This document shows positions 17,916-27,258 of a stretch of 64,000 bases of DNA, in pieces. Each line of letters starts with the position of its first letter. The first letter of the stretch is position 1. Made by a program: the position numbers and the translations under genes. The DNA lies in NCBI GenBank assembly GCA_003165075.1, contig PLSM01000182.1, forward strand, positions 108,446 through 172,445. The letters run 5' to 3'. A model generated the notes under the pieces. That model did not search any database. It saw nothing but the letters and a program-made list of their open reading frames with translations, and was not told the DNA's origin. This stretch comes from Acidobacteriaceae bacterium. Lineage in GTDB: Bacteria > Acidobacteriota > Terriglobia > Terriglobales > Acidobacteriaceae.

Positions 17916-19462
17916 GCCAGCAATCCGGGAACCACGCTCGCAGGGACCGGCCCCGTCAACTTCTGATCCAGTCCCTGGAACTTGTAGGTCAACTTGTTGT
18001 GGTCGATACCGAGGCAATGCAGAATGGTCGCATTGAAGTCACGAACTGTGACGGGATCTTTGACTACGTTGTAGCTGTAGTCATCCGTTTCGCCGTAGGT
18101 GACTCCCGTTCGCACTCCACCGCCTGTCATCCACGTTGTGAAACAGCGTGGATGGTGGTCGCGGCCATAATTATCCTTGGTCAATCCACCTTGGCTGTAC
18201 ACAGTGCGACCGAATTCGCCGGCCCAGACGACCAGCGTGTCGTCCAACAGCCCGCGCTGCTTGAGATCGGCGACCAGCGCATAACATCCGCGGTCCGTCT
18301 CCTGGCAGATGATAGGCAAGATGCCGGTTACGTTGTCATGCATATCCCATCCACGCTTGTACACCTGCGTGAAGCGCACACCGCGCTCGGCCATGCGGCG
18401 AGCCATCAGGCAGTTGTAGGCAAACGTCCCCGGCTCTTTCGCTTCCGGCCCATACAGATCCCAGGTCGATTGCGGCTCCTTGCTTAGATCGGCAAGCTCC
18501 GGCACTGAGATCTGCATCCGGTACGCCATTTCGTACTGGGCAATGCGTGCATGAGTCTCAGGATCGCCCAGCTCTTCAAACGTCTGGCGGTTGATTTCGT
18601 TCACCGCATTCAGCATGTTGCGGCGCACCTCGCGGTCAACTCCGTTGGGATCGGTGAGATAGAGCACCGGATCGCCGGCTGCGCGCAGTCCCACACCCGC
18701 ATATTCCGAGGAGAGAAAGCCGCTGCTCCACAGCCGCGAAGAAACCGGCTGGTTGTTTTCTTTCGTATTCAACTTGCTCTGCAGCACCATGAACGTAGGC
18801 AGATTGTCATTCATGCTGCCCAGCCCATACGCGAGCCACGAGCCCAGGCAGGGCTTGCCGGCGTTCATGTTGCCGGTATTCATGAGCATGATGGCCGGCT
18901 CGTGATTGATGGCTTCGGTGTTGGTCGATTTAATGATCGCGAGGTCATCGACCATGCGCGCCGTATAGGGCAGCAGGTCGCTGATCCACGTGCCTGTTTC
19001 GCCGTAGCGTTTGAACGCCCAATGCGAAGGCGCAACGGGAAACCGCGCCTGCCCTGCCGTCATGCCCGTCAACTGCTGTGCGCCCCGCACGGAGTCGGGA
19101 ATGTCCTTGTCATAGAGTGCGGCAAGATTCGGTTTGTAATCGAGGAGGTCGACCTGCGATGGGCCGCCCGACATGAAAAGGTAGATAGCCCGCTTGGCTT
19201 TCGGAGCAAAGTGCGGCAGCTTCAACTGCTCGCCTGCTTGCGTGCCAGGCTGACCGTTGGCAGGGGCATGGGCATCTCCCCGCAGAGCGCGATCGCCGAA
19301 AAGACTAGCCATTGCCGCCCATCCCAGCACTTTTCCCGTACGGCCCAGAAAGTGGCGGCGTGTTTGCAAAGCGGCCCACTCCCTCTTCAATTCTGGCGGG
19401 ACCGCAAGATCCATCACGCCAAGACATTGCTCGGTGTCGGTACAAAGAGGATGTTGTTTCAT
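17912..19462 (-). CDS. DUF1501 family protein (Tat-exported)
   Basis: A 516-residue protein with the DUF1501 features: a twin-arginine signal (TRRHFLGRTGKVLGWAAMASLFG), then YLFMSGGPSQVDLLDYKP, the conserved NTEAINHEPAIMLMNTG and GRDHHPRCFTTWMTGGG. The fold is alkaline-phosphatase/sulfatase-like. DUF1501 genes occur almost always beside PSD1 (DUF1553) cytochromes in Planctomycetes, Verrucomicrobia and Acidobacteria; the enzymatic role is not known to me. Here it follows the PSD1 gene by 14 bp and overlaps the next gene by 4 bp. GAGGG lies just before the ATG. Confidence 0.9.
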   Translation of the reverse strand: MKQHPLCTDTEQCLGVMDLAVPPELKREWAALQTRRHFLGRTGKVLGWAAMASLFGDRALRGDAHAPANGQPGTQAGEQLKLPHFAPKAKRAIYLFMSGGPSQVDLLDYKPNLAALYDKDIPDSVRGAQQLTGMTAGQARFPVAPSHWAFKRYGETGTWISDLLPYTARMVDDLAIIKSTNTEAINHEPAIMLMNTGNMNAGKPCLGSWLAYGLGSMNDNLPTFMVLQSKLNTKENNQPVSSRLWSSGFLSSEYAGVGLRAAGDPVLYLTDPNGVDREVRRNMLNAVNEINRQTFEELGDPETHARIAQYEMAYRMQISVPELADLSKEPQSTWDLYGPEAKEPGTFAYNCLMARRMAERGVRFTQVYKRGWDMHDNVTGILPIICQETDRGCYALVADLKQRGLLDDTLVVWAGEFGRTVYSQGGLTKDNYGRDHHPRCFTTWMTGGGVRTGVTYGETDDYSYNVVKDPVTVRDFNATILHCLGIDHNKLTYKFQGLDQKLTGPVPASVVPGLLA

Positions 19463-19476
19463 TCCGTTGCCCTCAA

Positions 19477-22400
19477 TTATTTCGTGATCGTCTCATCCAG
19501 GTTCAACATTTCGCTGGCGACCATGGTCCATGCCGCCAGCTCGGGTGCGGGGATCGACGGATCGCTCTTCTTTTCGCCCGTGCCAATCAGATCATGAGCC
19601 GCCTTCGGGTCTGCCGCATAATGCCTCTTCATCTGCTCAAGAGAGCCCTCGAGCACTGCATCCATGCGCGGCGGGGGATCATGCGCCAGCAGTATCCGGC
19701 TCATCAGATGGATGCGCTGCTCCGGCTTGTCTCCGCCCTCTTTGATGACCCGCTCTGCCAACGCTCGCGCAGCCTCCACCCACTGCACATCGTTCATGGT
19801 CACGAGGGCTTGCAGCGGCGTATCGGTACGCTGACGGCGCGTGCACGCCACATCGCGCATCGGTGCGTCGAACGCGTCCATATCCGGCATCATCGCCATG
19901 CGCTTCCAGTAGGTGTACATGCTTCGCCGGTAGAGCGCGTCCTCATGCCCCTGCTCGTACACCAATGTGTCGCTTCCCCCAATGCCTACTTGTTCCCACA
20001 CATTGGCGGGCTGATAGGGCTTCACGCTCGGTCCGCCAATCTTGTTTACCAGCAATCCGCCCGATTGCAGCGCCACATCCCGCAGCGTCTCCGCGTCCAT
20101 GCGGAAACGCGGCCCATGCGCCAGGAGCAGGTTCTTTGGATCCCTGGCCAACTGCTCGGGCGTTGACTTTGCACTCTGCCGATATGCCGCCGACATGACC
20201 ATCAATTTGTACATATGCTTGATATTCCATCCGCTCTCACGGAACTCGACAGCCAACCAATCAAGCAGTTCGGGGTGCGAAGGCCTCTGCCCCATGATCC
20301 CGAAGTCTTCCGTTGTCTCCACCAACCCGGCTCCAAATAGTTCGTACCACATTCGATTCACTGTGACCCGCGCGGTTAGTGGATTCTCCGGGCTCACCGT
20401 CCATTCGGCCAAAGCTAACCGGTTGCGGGGCTCACCTGACGGCAACGGCGGCAAGTAATGCGGAGTGTTTGCCTCGACTCTCTCTGTGCGCGCCGTGTAC
20501 AACCCACGTGTCAGCACATCCGCATACGCGATCGAAGGTTTCTCCCAGGCAACCATGGACAGGTCGCCTCCTTCGGAGAGTTTGTCGAGCTGCGCATCCA
20601 ATTGGTCGATCTCTCTCTGGATCGCTATCGCGGACTTATCGACATTGTTGAAGTAGAAGTCACTCACCGCGTGCCATTGATCCGGATTCCACTGGCCGAC
20701 GGGCGTACTTATCACTTCCGCGATATGGTCCTCATAGGGGAGCCGCCGTGCTTCGTCCGCGGTAAGCGCGCGCGCATACAGGCGAATGTCCTGATAACGC
20801 GTGTCACGCACAGGAGCCGCGTTAGGATATCTGTACCCGAGTTGCATGGGGGCCTGGGTCCTTATCGTCGCCTGGCTAAGGGCATCGATGATGACGTGGG
20901 TTGCGACCGTCGCACCATTCACATAGATCCTGATTCCCGATGCTTTGCCCGACCCGTCGTAGGTAAAGAACACATGCTTCCAGTGGCCGTCGAGCGGCAG
21001 AGGAACGTCCGTTGAAACCTTGATTGCAATCTGCGGCGTAGTATCTTTGGCCATCGTGGGTGACGGCTTCTTTAGCGCCTTTGGCTTGGCATCTGCCTTC
21101 TCAGGCTCGGCCTTCTTCTTCGGCTTATTAGGCGCAAGATCCTGGGCTGTCAGGTCTGCGGGCGTCGGGTACCGGAACACTTCTTTCATGAGAGGTTGCT
21201 TCTTCGCAATTGAGGCTTTTTCTAGCGATCCGGTCTTGGGCATTTCATTTACAAGATCGACGCTGATCGTCCCTTTCTCGACAGAGAGGTCCCAGCCCCT
21301 GCTGTGCTGCGTCGTGTCCATCTTCGATATCAGGGCACCCGAGGTGTCTCCCACGGTGAAGTTGGGCGCGGAACGCAGCATGAACCACCCGCCCGACGAA
21401 AAAGCCTGGTTCCATTCGTAGTCGCCGGTGTGGCCCAGAATCACTCGTGTGCTGGTGTCCATGCGAAAATCGGGCCACAGCCAAGTCGTCTCGCCCCATT
21501 GCGGCTTCGCCTTGCCGAGCGGGAAGCTTGCCGGTTGAGGATTCGGTGCGCTGTTCCTGATTACCTCGCCTCCCCCTTCATCCAAGCGCAGACGGAGTAC
21601 GAGCCGGTCGATTGAAACGGGCTGTGCCGTGCTCTGGCGCGACTGAATCCAGCGCTCGACCAAGGCACGATCCTGGAGGCGCAAGGTATTGAGCCGATCG
21701 GCTAACTCAGATCGCTTTGCGAGTACATGGTTGTACGCTTCAATGTTTTGCGGTTTGGGAATCCGAGTGACGGGCGCCCAAACAGGCCTGTCGTCATTGA
21801 ACGGCTTCTCATCGATGTTGTTGAAGAAGGCGCTCAGAGAGTAGAAGTCCTTCTGCGTTGTGGGATCGTACTTGTGATCGTGGCAGACGGCACAACCTAC
21901 GGTCAGGCCCATGAATGTGGCGCCGTAGGCCTCAGTGCGTTCCCTGGCGATGTTGACACGCAACTCCTCGGGGATGGTACCGCCTTCGTTGCTGCTCACA
22001 CCGAGACGCACATACGCGCTAGCGATCAGAGGATCAAGGGATTTGGCCGGCAAGAGATCCCCGGCTATCTGCTCCATTGCAAACTGGTCGAAGGGCTTGT
22101 TGTTGTTGAAAGCTCGAATGAGATAGTCGCGATAAGGCCAGATATCGCGGCTGTTGTCGTAATGAAGCCCATACGTGTCGGAGTAGCGCGCGTAGTCCAT
22201 CCAATACCGCGCCCGCTGTTCGCCAAAGCTCGGTGTTGCGAGCAGCCTATCCACCAAGCGCTCATACGCCTGCGGCGATGTGTCCTTTTTGAACGCGCTG
22301 ACCTCCGCGGGCGTGGGCAGCAAACCTGTCAGATCCAACGTCACCCGCCGAATCAATGTTTCCTTGTCCGCCTCGGGAGAGGGATGCATGCCTTCCTTCT

Positions 22401-22962
22401 TAAGCCGCGCCAGGATGAACGTGTCGATCGGCGTCTTGACCCACGGATCATTCTGGGCGACAACCGGGAGCGGCGGCCTCATGGGTTTTTCAAAGGCCCA
22501 GTGCGGCCTGTAGACCGCGCCTTCCTTTACCCACTCCCTCAAGACCGCAATCTCCTCCGGCTTCATCGGCTTCGCTTCTCCCTGGGGCGACTGCGGCATC
22601 AGATGGTGAGGATCTGTGGACTCGATCCGCTTGATCAGTTCGCTCTGTTCCGGATGTCCTGGGACGATTGCGTCGGGATGGCCAGGCCGCTTTCTAAGCG
22701 CCGACTCCTCCAGATCGAGCCTCAATCCGGCCTTGCGCATCTCGGGGTCGGGCCCATGACAACTGAAGCAGCGGCTCGCAAGGATCGGCTGTACATCCTG
22801 GTTGAAATCGAGGTGTTGCGCAGTTATTAGTCGCGGTTGCCGGTCGTGACAGCCCGTCATCCCGAGCAAACCTCCCGCAAGGAGCAGCATCGAAGCAAGG
22901 GGAGAGCGCATGTATCGAGGGATACTCTGAGGAAGAGCGGAGTTCGACCCGATTTTCGCCAC
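19477..22962 (-). CDS. PSD1/DUF1549/DUF1553 cytochrome lipoprotein with LamG domain
   Basis: A 1161-residue exported protein starting at a GTG (22962) behind AGGAGG. The signal peptide ends in a lipobox-like LLGMTGC near residue 38. In order: PSCyt1 haem domain (CFSCHGPDPEMRKAGLRL, about 60-110), DUF1549 (about 155-375, ending with a second motif CAVCHDHKYDP), a concanavalin/LamG region (about 450-745) and DUF1553 (about 830-1090, with NRMWYELFGAGLV). The LamG region is interrupted near residues 595-635 by a Lys/Pro/Ala-rich stretch (PKKKAEPEKADAKPKALKK). It heads the operon with DUF1501 and the DUF2231 cytochrome. The family is linked to polysaccharide use, but its reaction is unknown; the haems point to electron transfer. 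Confidence 0.9.
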   Translation of the reverse strand: MAKIGSNSALPQSIPRYMRSPLASMLLLAGGLLGMTGCHDRQPRLITAQHLDFNQDVQPILASRCFSCHGPDPEMRKAGLRLDLEESALRKRPGHPDAIVPGHPEQSELIKRIESTDPHHLMPQSPQGEAKPMKPEEIAVLREWVKEGAVYRPHWAFEKPMRPPLPVVAQNDPWVKTPIDTFILARLKKEGMHPSPEADKETLIRRVTLDLTGLLPTPAEVSAFKKDTSPQAYERLVDRLLATPSFGEQRARYWMDYARYSDTYGLHYDNSRDIWPYRDYLIRAFNNNKPFDQFAMEQIAGDLLPAKSLDPLIASAYVRLGVSSNEGGTIPEELRVNIARERTEAYGATFMGLTVGCAVCHDHKYDPTTQKDFYSLSAFFNNIDEKPFNDDRPVWAPVTRIPKPQNIEAYNHVLAKRSELADRLNTLRLQDRALVERWIQSRQSTAQPVSIDRLVLRLRLDEGGGEVIRNSAPNPQPASFPLGKAKPQWGETTWLWPDFRMDTSTRVILGHTGDYEWNQAFSSGGWFMLRSAPNFTVGDTSGALISKMDTTQHSRGWDLSVEKGTISVDLVNEMPKTGSLEKASIAKKQPLMKEVFRYPTPADLTAQDLAPNKPKKKAEPEKADAKPKALKKPSPTMAKDTTPQIAIKVSTDVPLPLDGHWKHVFFTYDGSGKASGIRIYVNGATVATHVIIDALSQATIRTQAPMQLGYRYPNAAPVRDTRYQDIRLYARALTADEARRLPYEDHIAEVISTPVGQWNPDQWHAVSDFYFNNVDKSAIAIQREIDQLDAQLDKLSEGGDLSMVAWEKPSIAYADVLTRGLYTARTERVEANTPHYLPPLPSGEPRNRLALAEWTVSPENPLTARVTVNRMWYELFGAGLVETTEDFGIMGQRPSHPELLDWLAVEFRESGWNIKHMYKLMVMSAAYRQSAKSTPEQLARDPKNLLLAHGPRFRMDAETLRDVALQSGGLLVNKIGGPSVKPYQPANVWEQVGIGGSDTLVYEQGHEDALYRRSMYTYWKRMAMMPDMDAFDAPMRDVACTRRQRTDTPLQALVTMNDVQWVEAARALAERVIKEGGDKPEQRIHLMSRILLAHDPPPRMDAVLEGSLEQMKRHYAADPKAAHDLIGTGEKKSDPSIPAPELAAWTMVASEMLNLDETITK

Positions 22963-23240
22963 TTAGAGCTACTCCTCCTCTTTGCTACGCCATCGAGCAC
23001 TCTTTTGGCGTAGCTAAAGTCAGTTCTACCCACCCGTTTTTCGAGCTCTTACCGCGGTTCAATTGTCCTGGGCAACCGGCCCCAAACGGATTGGGAAGCT
23101 CGGGCCGATCCTGATTTCTGCTGCGAGTAAGGATTTCACCCAATGATGACAGTTGTCCAGAGGGTTACGTTATGCTGTTCCGACGAAGGATAAGGCGATT
23201 CTCAGGATCGAAGGGCATTCCGACATCACGCAGGGGATTG
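22963..23240. other. Intergenic region upstream of the PSD1 operon
   Basis: Divergent region between the PSD1 operon and the small cytochrome gene. Apart from the inverted repeat at 22984-23014 and the PSD1 ribosome binding site near 22974, I see no gene or clear promoter here. Short open frames across it have no recognisable product. Confidence 0.5.
22984..23014. promoter_or_regulatory. 9 bp inverted repeat in the PSD1 operon leader
   Basis: GCTACGCCA (22984-22992) and TGGCGTAGC (23006-23014) are perfectly complementary around a 13-base gap. The element lies 22-52 bp before the GTG at 22962. It could be an operator or an mRNA hairpin in the leader just before the ribosome binding site. Confidence 0.5.
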
Positions 23241-23269
23241 TCGACAGCCCTAAAGTGGCTCAGTATAAT
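23241..23269 (+). promoter_or_regulatory. Sigma-70-type promoter of the small cytochrome gene
   Basis: TCGACA (23241-23246), 17 bp spacer, TATAAT (23264-23269). The -35 matches the consensus at five of six positions and the -10 at all six. Predicted start near 23276 leaves a leader of about 180 nt before the TTG at 23455. Confidence 0.55.
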
Positions 23270-23454
23270 TTGGCAGGACGGCTCATTTTCGCGGAGCGAT
23301 TTCTCCACAATCCAGAATTCAGAACGCCGCCAAGGCCCGGAATAGAGGGTGTCTGAGGCATTCCCTGGGAGCGGAGGGAAGATAAGTTGCGGCAAGATTC
23401 CCAGATTGGCTATCGGTCGGGTGAAATCATCTTCGACAGATTCAGGAGATAAGT

Positions 23455-24009
23455 TTGAAGCGAGGTCTTAACAAGGAAGCTTCCCTTCGCTGCCTGTACG
23501 TACTTGCGCTACTTCTCATGAGCTTCGGCATGATTGCAGTATCGATGCTTAGTCTGGTTTCCGTTTCGGCGAGCCAGGTCTCCACCAGCGAGCAACAGCC
23601 GGCGCGCCCTGAATTTCCAACCGGCGAAGGAAGAGATACCGTGCTGCGACTTTGCTCCAAGTGCCACTCACCCACGATTGTCCTGGCCTACGGGCAGAAA
23701 AGGGAGGGCTGGGAGAACACCATTACCAAGATGGTAGGCCTGGGCGCCAAGGGGTCCGACGAAGATTTCACCGACGTTGCGGACTATCTCACGGCTAACT
23801 TTCCGCCGTCGGCAATCCCAAAGATCTTTGTAAACAAGGCGACAGACCAACAGATCGCTACCATTCTCGAAATTAGCATTGACGAGTCAAAGGCAATCAT
23901 TGCTTACCGGGATAAGATAGGCGGCTTCAAGTCAATTGAGGACTTGAAGAAGGTTCCTAATGTCGATACGAAGAAGATCGACGCGAAGAAAGATAACCTC
24001 GTTTTCTAG
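23455..24009 (+). CDS. Small exported mono-haem c-type cytochrome with helix-hairpin-helix tail
   Basis: A 184-residue protein beginning at a TTG (23455), supported by AGGAGA at 23444-23449. An N-terminal signal/anchor (LYVLALLLMSFGMIAVSML) is followed by one haem motif, LCSKCHSP (about residues 66-73), and later LTANFPPS, a pattern common in cytochromes coupled to periplasmic dehydrogenases. The C-terminal 60 residues look like a ComEA-type helix-hairpin-helix (IDESKAIIAYRDKIGGFKSIEDLKKVPNVD). A comparable pairing is seen in quinoprotein-associated cytochromes. It converges on the mutarotase-like gene with an 11 bp gap. It is the likely electron acceptor for a sugar-oxidising enzyme of the neighbouring cluster, an inference from context. 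Confidence 0.8.
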   Translation: MKRGLNKEASLRCLYVLALLLMSFGMIAVSMLSLVSVSASQVSTSEQQPARPEFPTGEGRDTVLRLCSKCHSPTIVLAYGQKREGWENTITKMVGLGAKGSDEDFTDVADYLTANFPPSAIPKIFVNKATDQQIATILEISIDESKAIIAYRDKIGGFKSIEDLKKVPNVDTKKIDAKKDNLVF

Positions 24010-24020
24010 CTACTGGTCGT

Positions 24021-25091
24021 TCAAATTTCAGGCCAGGTGAGTGATTCCGGTATAACATCTGCAATCTGACTGGAGATCCAGTACTCGGCTTCCAGACGCC
24101 CTCTTGATGGGATCCATTTGTAAGCGGGCGTATGAAAGAGCCGATTGCGCTCCACCATTTCTCGCCGGGTTTCAGGAAAGGGCGATACGCCAAACTCCAT
24201 GCCGCGGGTTACCGTCCGGCCGCACCATGGAGGACTCTGGCGGCTGCAATTCTCTTCCCAGATGCCCAGCCATGGGAAATCGGTGCGTCTCCAGATATAG
24301 CCGAATGCAAGCCGGAATTGCGATGCAAAGGCCACGAAATAGGCATGATCGCGCTGTGGATCGGTAAGATGTGCCGTGTACCCGCTCGCCGGAGAAGTCT
24401 CGTGCATGTGACGGAGGTCTGCGAACCCGCCATCGGGACGGGGAGCCATCGGCCAAGCGAACTCCTTCCCCAGGCTCAGATAGGCATGGGAGCCCGAATC
24501 AGTATCCGCGACGATCGAACGCGTCAAAGACGCACGGAACTCGGTCGTTGCGGGATCGAGGAAGGGAGGACTCAGCGTTACGTGCTGCGTCCAGGCAAGG
24601 GGACGATCATTCGAACCAAGATTCTCGACGGCCTCCTGAACCCTCATGTGTTGCGAGCGAAGTTGAATCGATCGTGAGAGCTTGAGTTGAGCCATCGGAA
24701 GCGTCAACTCCAGGACAAGTTCACCAGGAAGCTCGGTAATCTCATATCGATCGACGGAGGCTTCCCCATGCACTGTGAGGCCAGCTAAAGCTTCCTCGTG
24801 TGAAGGTACTCCAAAAATGTCGAGGCACAAATTATGGCCCATGATGCCGGCCAGAAGCTTGGCATCGTCGCCCGCTCCGTAGCGATCGGGGTGTTCGCGC
24901 GCGAACGCTGATGGTTCCATGGATGTCCATGGGGGTATCCAAAGCGGGCTGATACCGGCACGTTTGTCAAAGACTTCAGCAATGTGACCGCCCTCTTTGA
25001 GGACAGTTACGCGAAGAACGTCGTTCTCAAGCCTGGCCGCTTGACGACCCTTGAAGATAACTGGAATCACGATCACTACCCACCAAGTCAC
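24021..25091 (-). CDS. Mutarotase-like (galactose mutarotase fold) protein
   Basis: About 356 residues, with a GTG at 25091 as the longest start; GTGs five and seven codons later are equally possible. Motifs such as LENDVLRVTVLKEGGHIAEVFDKRAG and LWIPPW, and later WTQHVTLSPPFL, resemble the beta-supersandwich of aldose-1-epimerase-like proteins, which bind and mutarotate sugars. GGTGGG within the first codons could serve as the ribosome binding site for a shorter start. No signal peptide is evident, so a cytoplasmic location is likely. It is the last gene of the minus-strand sugar cluster, 70 bp after the DUF1080 gene. The exact epimerase residues were not confirmed. Confidence 0.65.
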   Translation of the reverse strand: MTWWVVIVIPVIFKGRQAARLENDVLRVTVLKEGGHIAEVFDKRAGISPLWIPPWTSMEPSAFAREHPDRYGAGDDAKLLAGIMGHNLCLDIFGVPSHEEALAGLTVHGEASVDRYEITELPGELVLELTLPMAQLKLSRSIQLRSQHMRVQEAVENLGSNDRPLAWTQHVTLSPPFLDPATTEFRASLTRSIVADTDSGSHAYLSLGKEFAWPMAPRPDGGFADLRHMHETSPASGYTAHLTDPQRDHAYFVAFASQFRLAFGYIWRRTDFPWLGIWEENCSRQSPPWCGRTVTRGMEFGVSPFPETRREMVERNRLFHTPAYKWIPSRGRLEAEYWISSQIADVIPESLTWPEI

Positions 25092-25161
25092 CTACGGTTG
25101 AGTTAACGAAGACTCAGACTTCAGTTTGGAAGGTCTGGCCTCTTGTTTTGGGGGCAACCAC

Positions 25162-26061
25162 CTACGGGAGCTTTTTCAACCAGATGTTACGATGCGAGAT
25201 TTTGACGGAGCCGGGCCCCTCTATCTCGAAAGCGATCAACCCATTTGCCTGGCTGAATGCCGGGTCAGTGTCAACAAGGACAGACATGATATGTCCATTG
25301 ATAATATGGACGAGCATGTTCCCATCCGCAATAATCTCCACTTGATTCCATTCACCCGGCTTAATGACGGATTTCAGCTCGTCGGAAGTACCGAGCGTGG
25401 CAAGCAGAGTTGGCTTCTTGCCCGCTTCAGTGGCCACAACTTGGCCGCGCCATGCGATGATCCCGCGCGGAGATTCTTGCTCGTAAAGCTGCCCCGTGTA
25501 TTTGTTGTTAAAGTCGAAATCCGCCTGATATCCAGCGAGGTTCCACTGAGCATGGCTCTTTGAGATAGCTTGTTCCTGCTCCCTCCCGCTCCGTTGCTCT
25601 GGTGTCAAATCTGCCGGCAGCGGCTGAAGTTTAAGCGGAACCCGGATGCTGCGATACTGGACACCGCCATTCGCGCCGCTCCCCTCAAGCTTCATCTCCA
25701 GCTTCAACTCGAAGTTCGAAGGCTCTCCGCCGCGCCAGATGATGTTCGTCGTGCCAGAAGGATGCGCGGCGCTCGATTCTCCAACAATCGCGCCGTCCTC
25801 GACATGCCATACATCGGTGGGCCCATCCCAATCGCTCAGAGTCTTGCCATCGAATATCTGAATCCAGCCTTCGTGATCGTCGAAGTTGATTGGCCCCGGC
25901 TGGACAAAATGGAAGGCTGGAGGACGGTGGGGCGCAAGGGTTGGTTGTTGCGCGCCGGCCAGTGTTATACAGGCACAGCCAACGAACGTCGCCAGAAACA
26001 CAGCCAGAGCCAGGACGGCTCTGTCTGCAATTCGGCTGAGACTGCGAGATGCAATTGCCAT
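25162..26061 (-). CDS. DUF1080 protein (3-keto-disaccharide hydrolase family)
   Basis: A 299-residue exported protein. AAGGAG precedes the ATG at 26061 and a signal peptide (AVLALAVFLATFVG to AGAQQ) follows. The DUF1080 fold, a concanavalin-like beta sandwich, is shown by WIQIFDGKTLSDWDG, VWHVEDGAIVGESS, SNFELKLEMKLEGSGANGGVQYRS, YQADFDFNNKYTGQLYEQ and GEWNQVEIIADGNMLVHIING. Members of this family have been linked to cleavage of 3-keto-glycosides. It lies 30 bp downstream of a Gfo/Idh/MocA gene and close to a TIM-barrel epimerase gene, exactly the partners expected for such a pathway. Substrate not determinable from sequence. Confidence 0.85.
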   Translation of the reverse strand: MAIASRSLSRIADRAVLALAVFLATFVGCACITLAGAQQPTLAPHRPPAFHFVQPGPINFDDHEGWIQIFDGKTLSDWDGPTDVWHVEDGAIVGESSAAHPSGTTNIIWRGGEPSNFELKLEMKLEGSGANGGVQYRSIRVPLKLQPLPADLTPEQRSGREQEQAISKSHAQWNLAGYQADFDFNNKYTGQLYEQESPRGIIAWRGQVVATEAGKKPTLLATLGTSDELKSVIKPGEWNQVEIIADGNMLVHIINGHIMSVLVDTDPAFSQANGLIAFEIEGPGSVKISHRNIWLKKLP

Positions 26062-26091
26062 TTCTACTCCTTGGCGAGCGGACGATGATTG

Positions 26092-27240
26092 TCAGGCAAC
26101 GGGTATCTTTTCCCAACTTTTTGTCTTTGCAGATTTCAGGACCGCGTCGGTGACATACTCTGTAGCCAACCCGTCCCGAAAGGTTGGGGCTGCCGCACGG
26201 TTTTCACCCAGAGCGCTGACGAAATCGGCAACCTGGTGAATGAACGTGTGCTCGTATCCTATTTGGAGTCCAGGAACCCACCAGTTCTTCATATACGGGT
26301 GCTCACTGTCGGTGATGTGGATACTCTTCCATCCACGCAGCTGACCCTCATCGCGATGGTCAAAAAACTCAAGCCGGTGCAGATCATGGAGATCCCACGA
26401 GGCGGACGCCCGCTCGCCGTTGATTTCAAGGGTGAACAGCGCCTTGTGCCCGCGTGCGTAACGGGTCGCCTCGAAAAGCGCCATGGATCCGTTTGCGAAT
26501 CGGCATAGGAACGCGCTGGCATCGTCTATCGTGATCGGCTCTATCTGACCCGTCAGATTATGTTTCCGCTCCTTGATAAACGTTTCGGTCATCGCCGAGA
26601 CTTCGGTAATAGGCCCGTTCAACCACAGCGCCATATCAATGTTATGGGCAAGCAGGTCGCCTGTAACGCCGCTTCCCGCAACGTTGCTGTCCAACCGCCA
26701 CAGACCTTCGCCCCCTTGTGGCAAGTCCTGCGAAATGGTCCAATCCTGCAGGAACTGGGAGCGATAGTGAAAGATTCGTCCGAAGCGATCTTCATCAAGC
26801 AGTTTCTTCAGGAGTACCACGGCGGGAACACGCCGGTAGTTGTACCAGACCATGTTCGGAACGTGAGCCGACTCGACCGCATCGACCATGGTACCAGCCT
26901 CTTTCGCTGTTCGTCCGAGAGGCTTTTCGCAGAGGACCATTTTGCCGGCGCGTGCGGCAGCAACCGCAATTTCAGCATGAGTATTGTTCGGACTGGCGAT
27001 GTCGATAAGGTCGATATCGTTACGCGCAACCAGTTCCCGCCAGTCGGTCTCTACCGATTGGTAACCCCAGTTTTCGGCAAAGCTCTTAACGCGATCCGCA
27101 TTGCGCGCACACACCGCTTTAAGTACGGGGCGGTAGGGCAAGTTGAAAAAGCGAGGGGCCTGGAGGAACGCATTCGAATGCGTGCGCCCCATGAAACCAT
27201 AACCGACGAGTCCAATACTTAGCTCTTTTTTGTTCGACAC
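26092..27240 (-). CDS. Gfo/Idh/MocA family sugar oxidoreductase
   Basis: A 382-residue NAD(P)-dependent dehydrogenase, starting at a GTG (27240). The Rossmann motif [14 protein letters not shown] lies at residues 12-25 and the family's EKPLGRT motif at about 104-110 carries the conserved Lys. The C-terminal substrate domain includes [19 protein letters not shown], whose His is in the usual catalytic position. No signal peptide is seen, so the enzyme is cytoplasmic. Such enzymes oxidise sugars or inositols, often at C3. It is 18 bp upstream of nothing else but follows the TIM-barrel gene by 18 bp and precedes DUF1080 by 30 bp, a tight operon. Confidence 0.9.
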   Translation of the reverse strand: MSNKKELSIGLVGYGFMGRTHSNAFLQAPRFFNLPYRPVLKAVCARNADRVKSFAENWGYQSVETDWRELVARNDIDLIDIASPNNTHAEIAVAAARAGKMVLCEKPLGRTAKEAGTMVDAVESAHVPNMVWYNYRRVPAVVLLKKLLDEDRFGRIFHYRSQFLQDWTISQDLPQGGEGLWRLDSNVAGSGVTGDLLAHNIDMALWLNGPITEVSAMTETFIKERKHNLTGQIEPITIDDASAFLCRFANGSMALFEATRYARGHKALFTLEINGERASASWDLHDLHRLEFFDHRDEGQLRGWKSIHITDSEHPYMKNWWVPGLQIGYEHTFIHQVADFVSALGENRAAAPTFRDGLATEYVTDAVLKSAKTKSWEKIPVA

Positions 27241-27258
27241 AATGACCGTCTCCGTGCC

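Noticed and set aside
21727..22830. 367-codon plus-strand frame opposite the PSD1 gene
   Set aside because: The minus-strand frame carries both CXXCH motifs and the DUF1549 signature; the plus frame has no ribosome binding site or family motif.
23153..23356. 67-codon plus-strand frame upstream of the small cytochrome gene
   Set aside because: The predicted promoter of the cytochrome gene lies inside it, and the peptide has no recognisable features.
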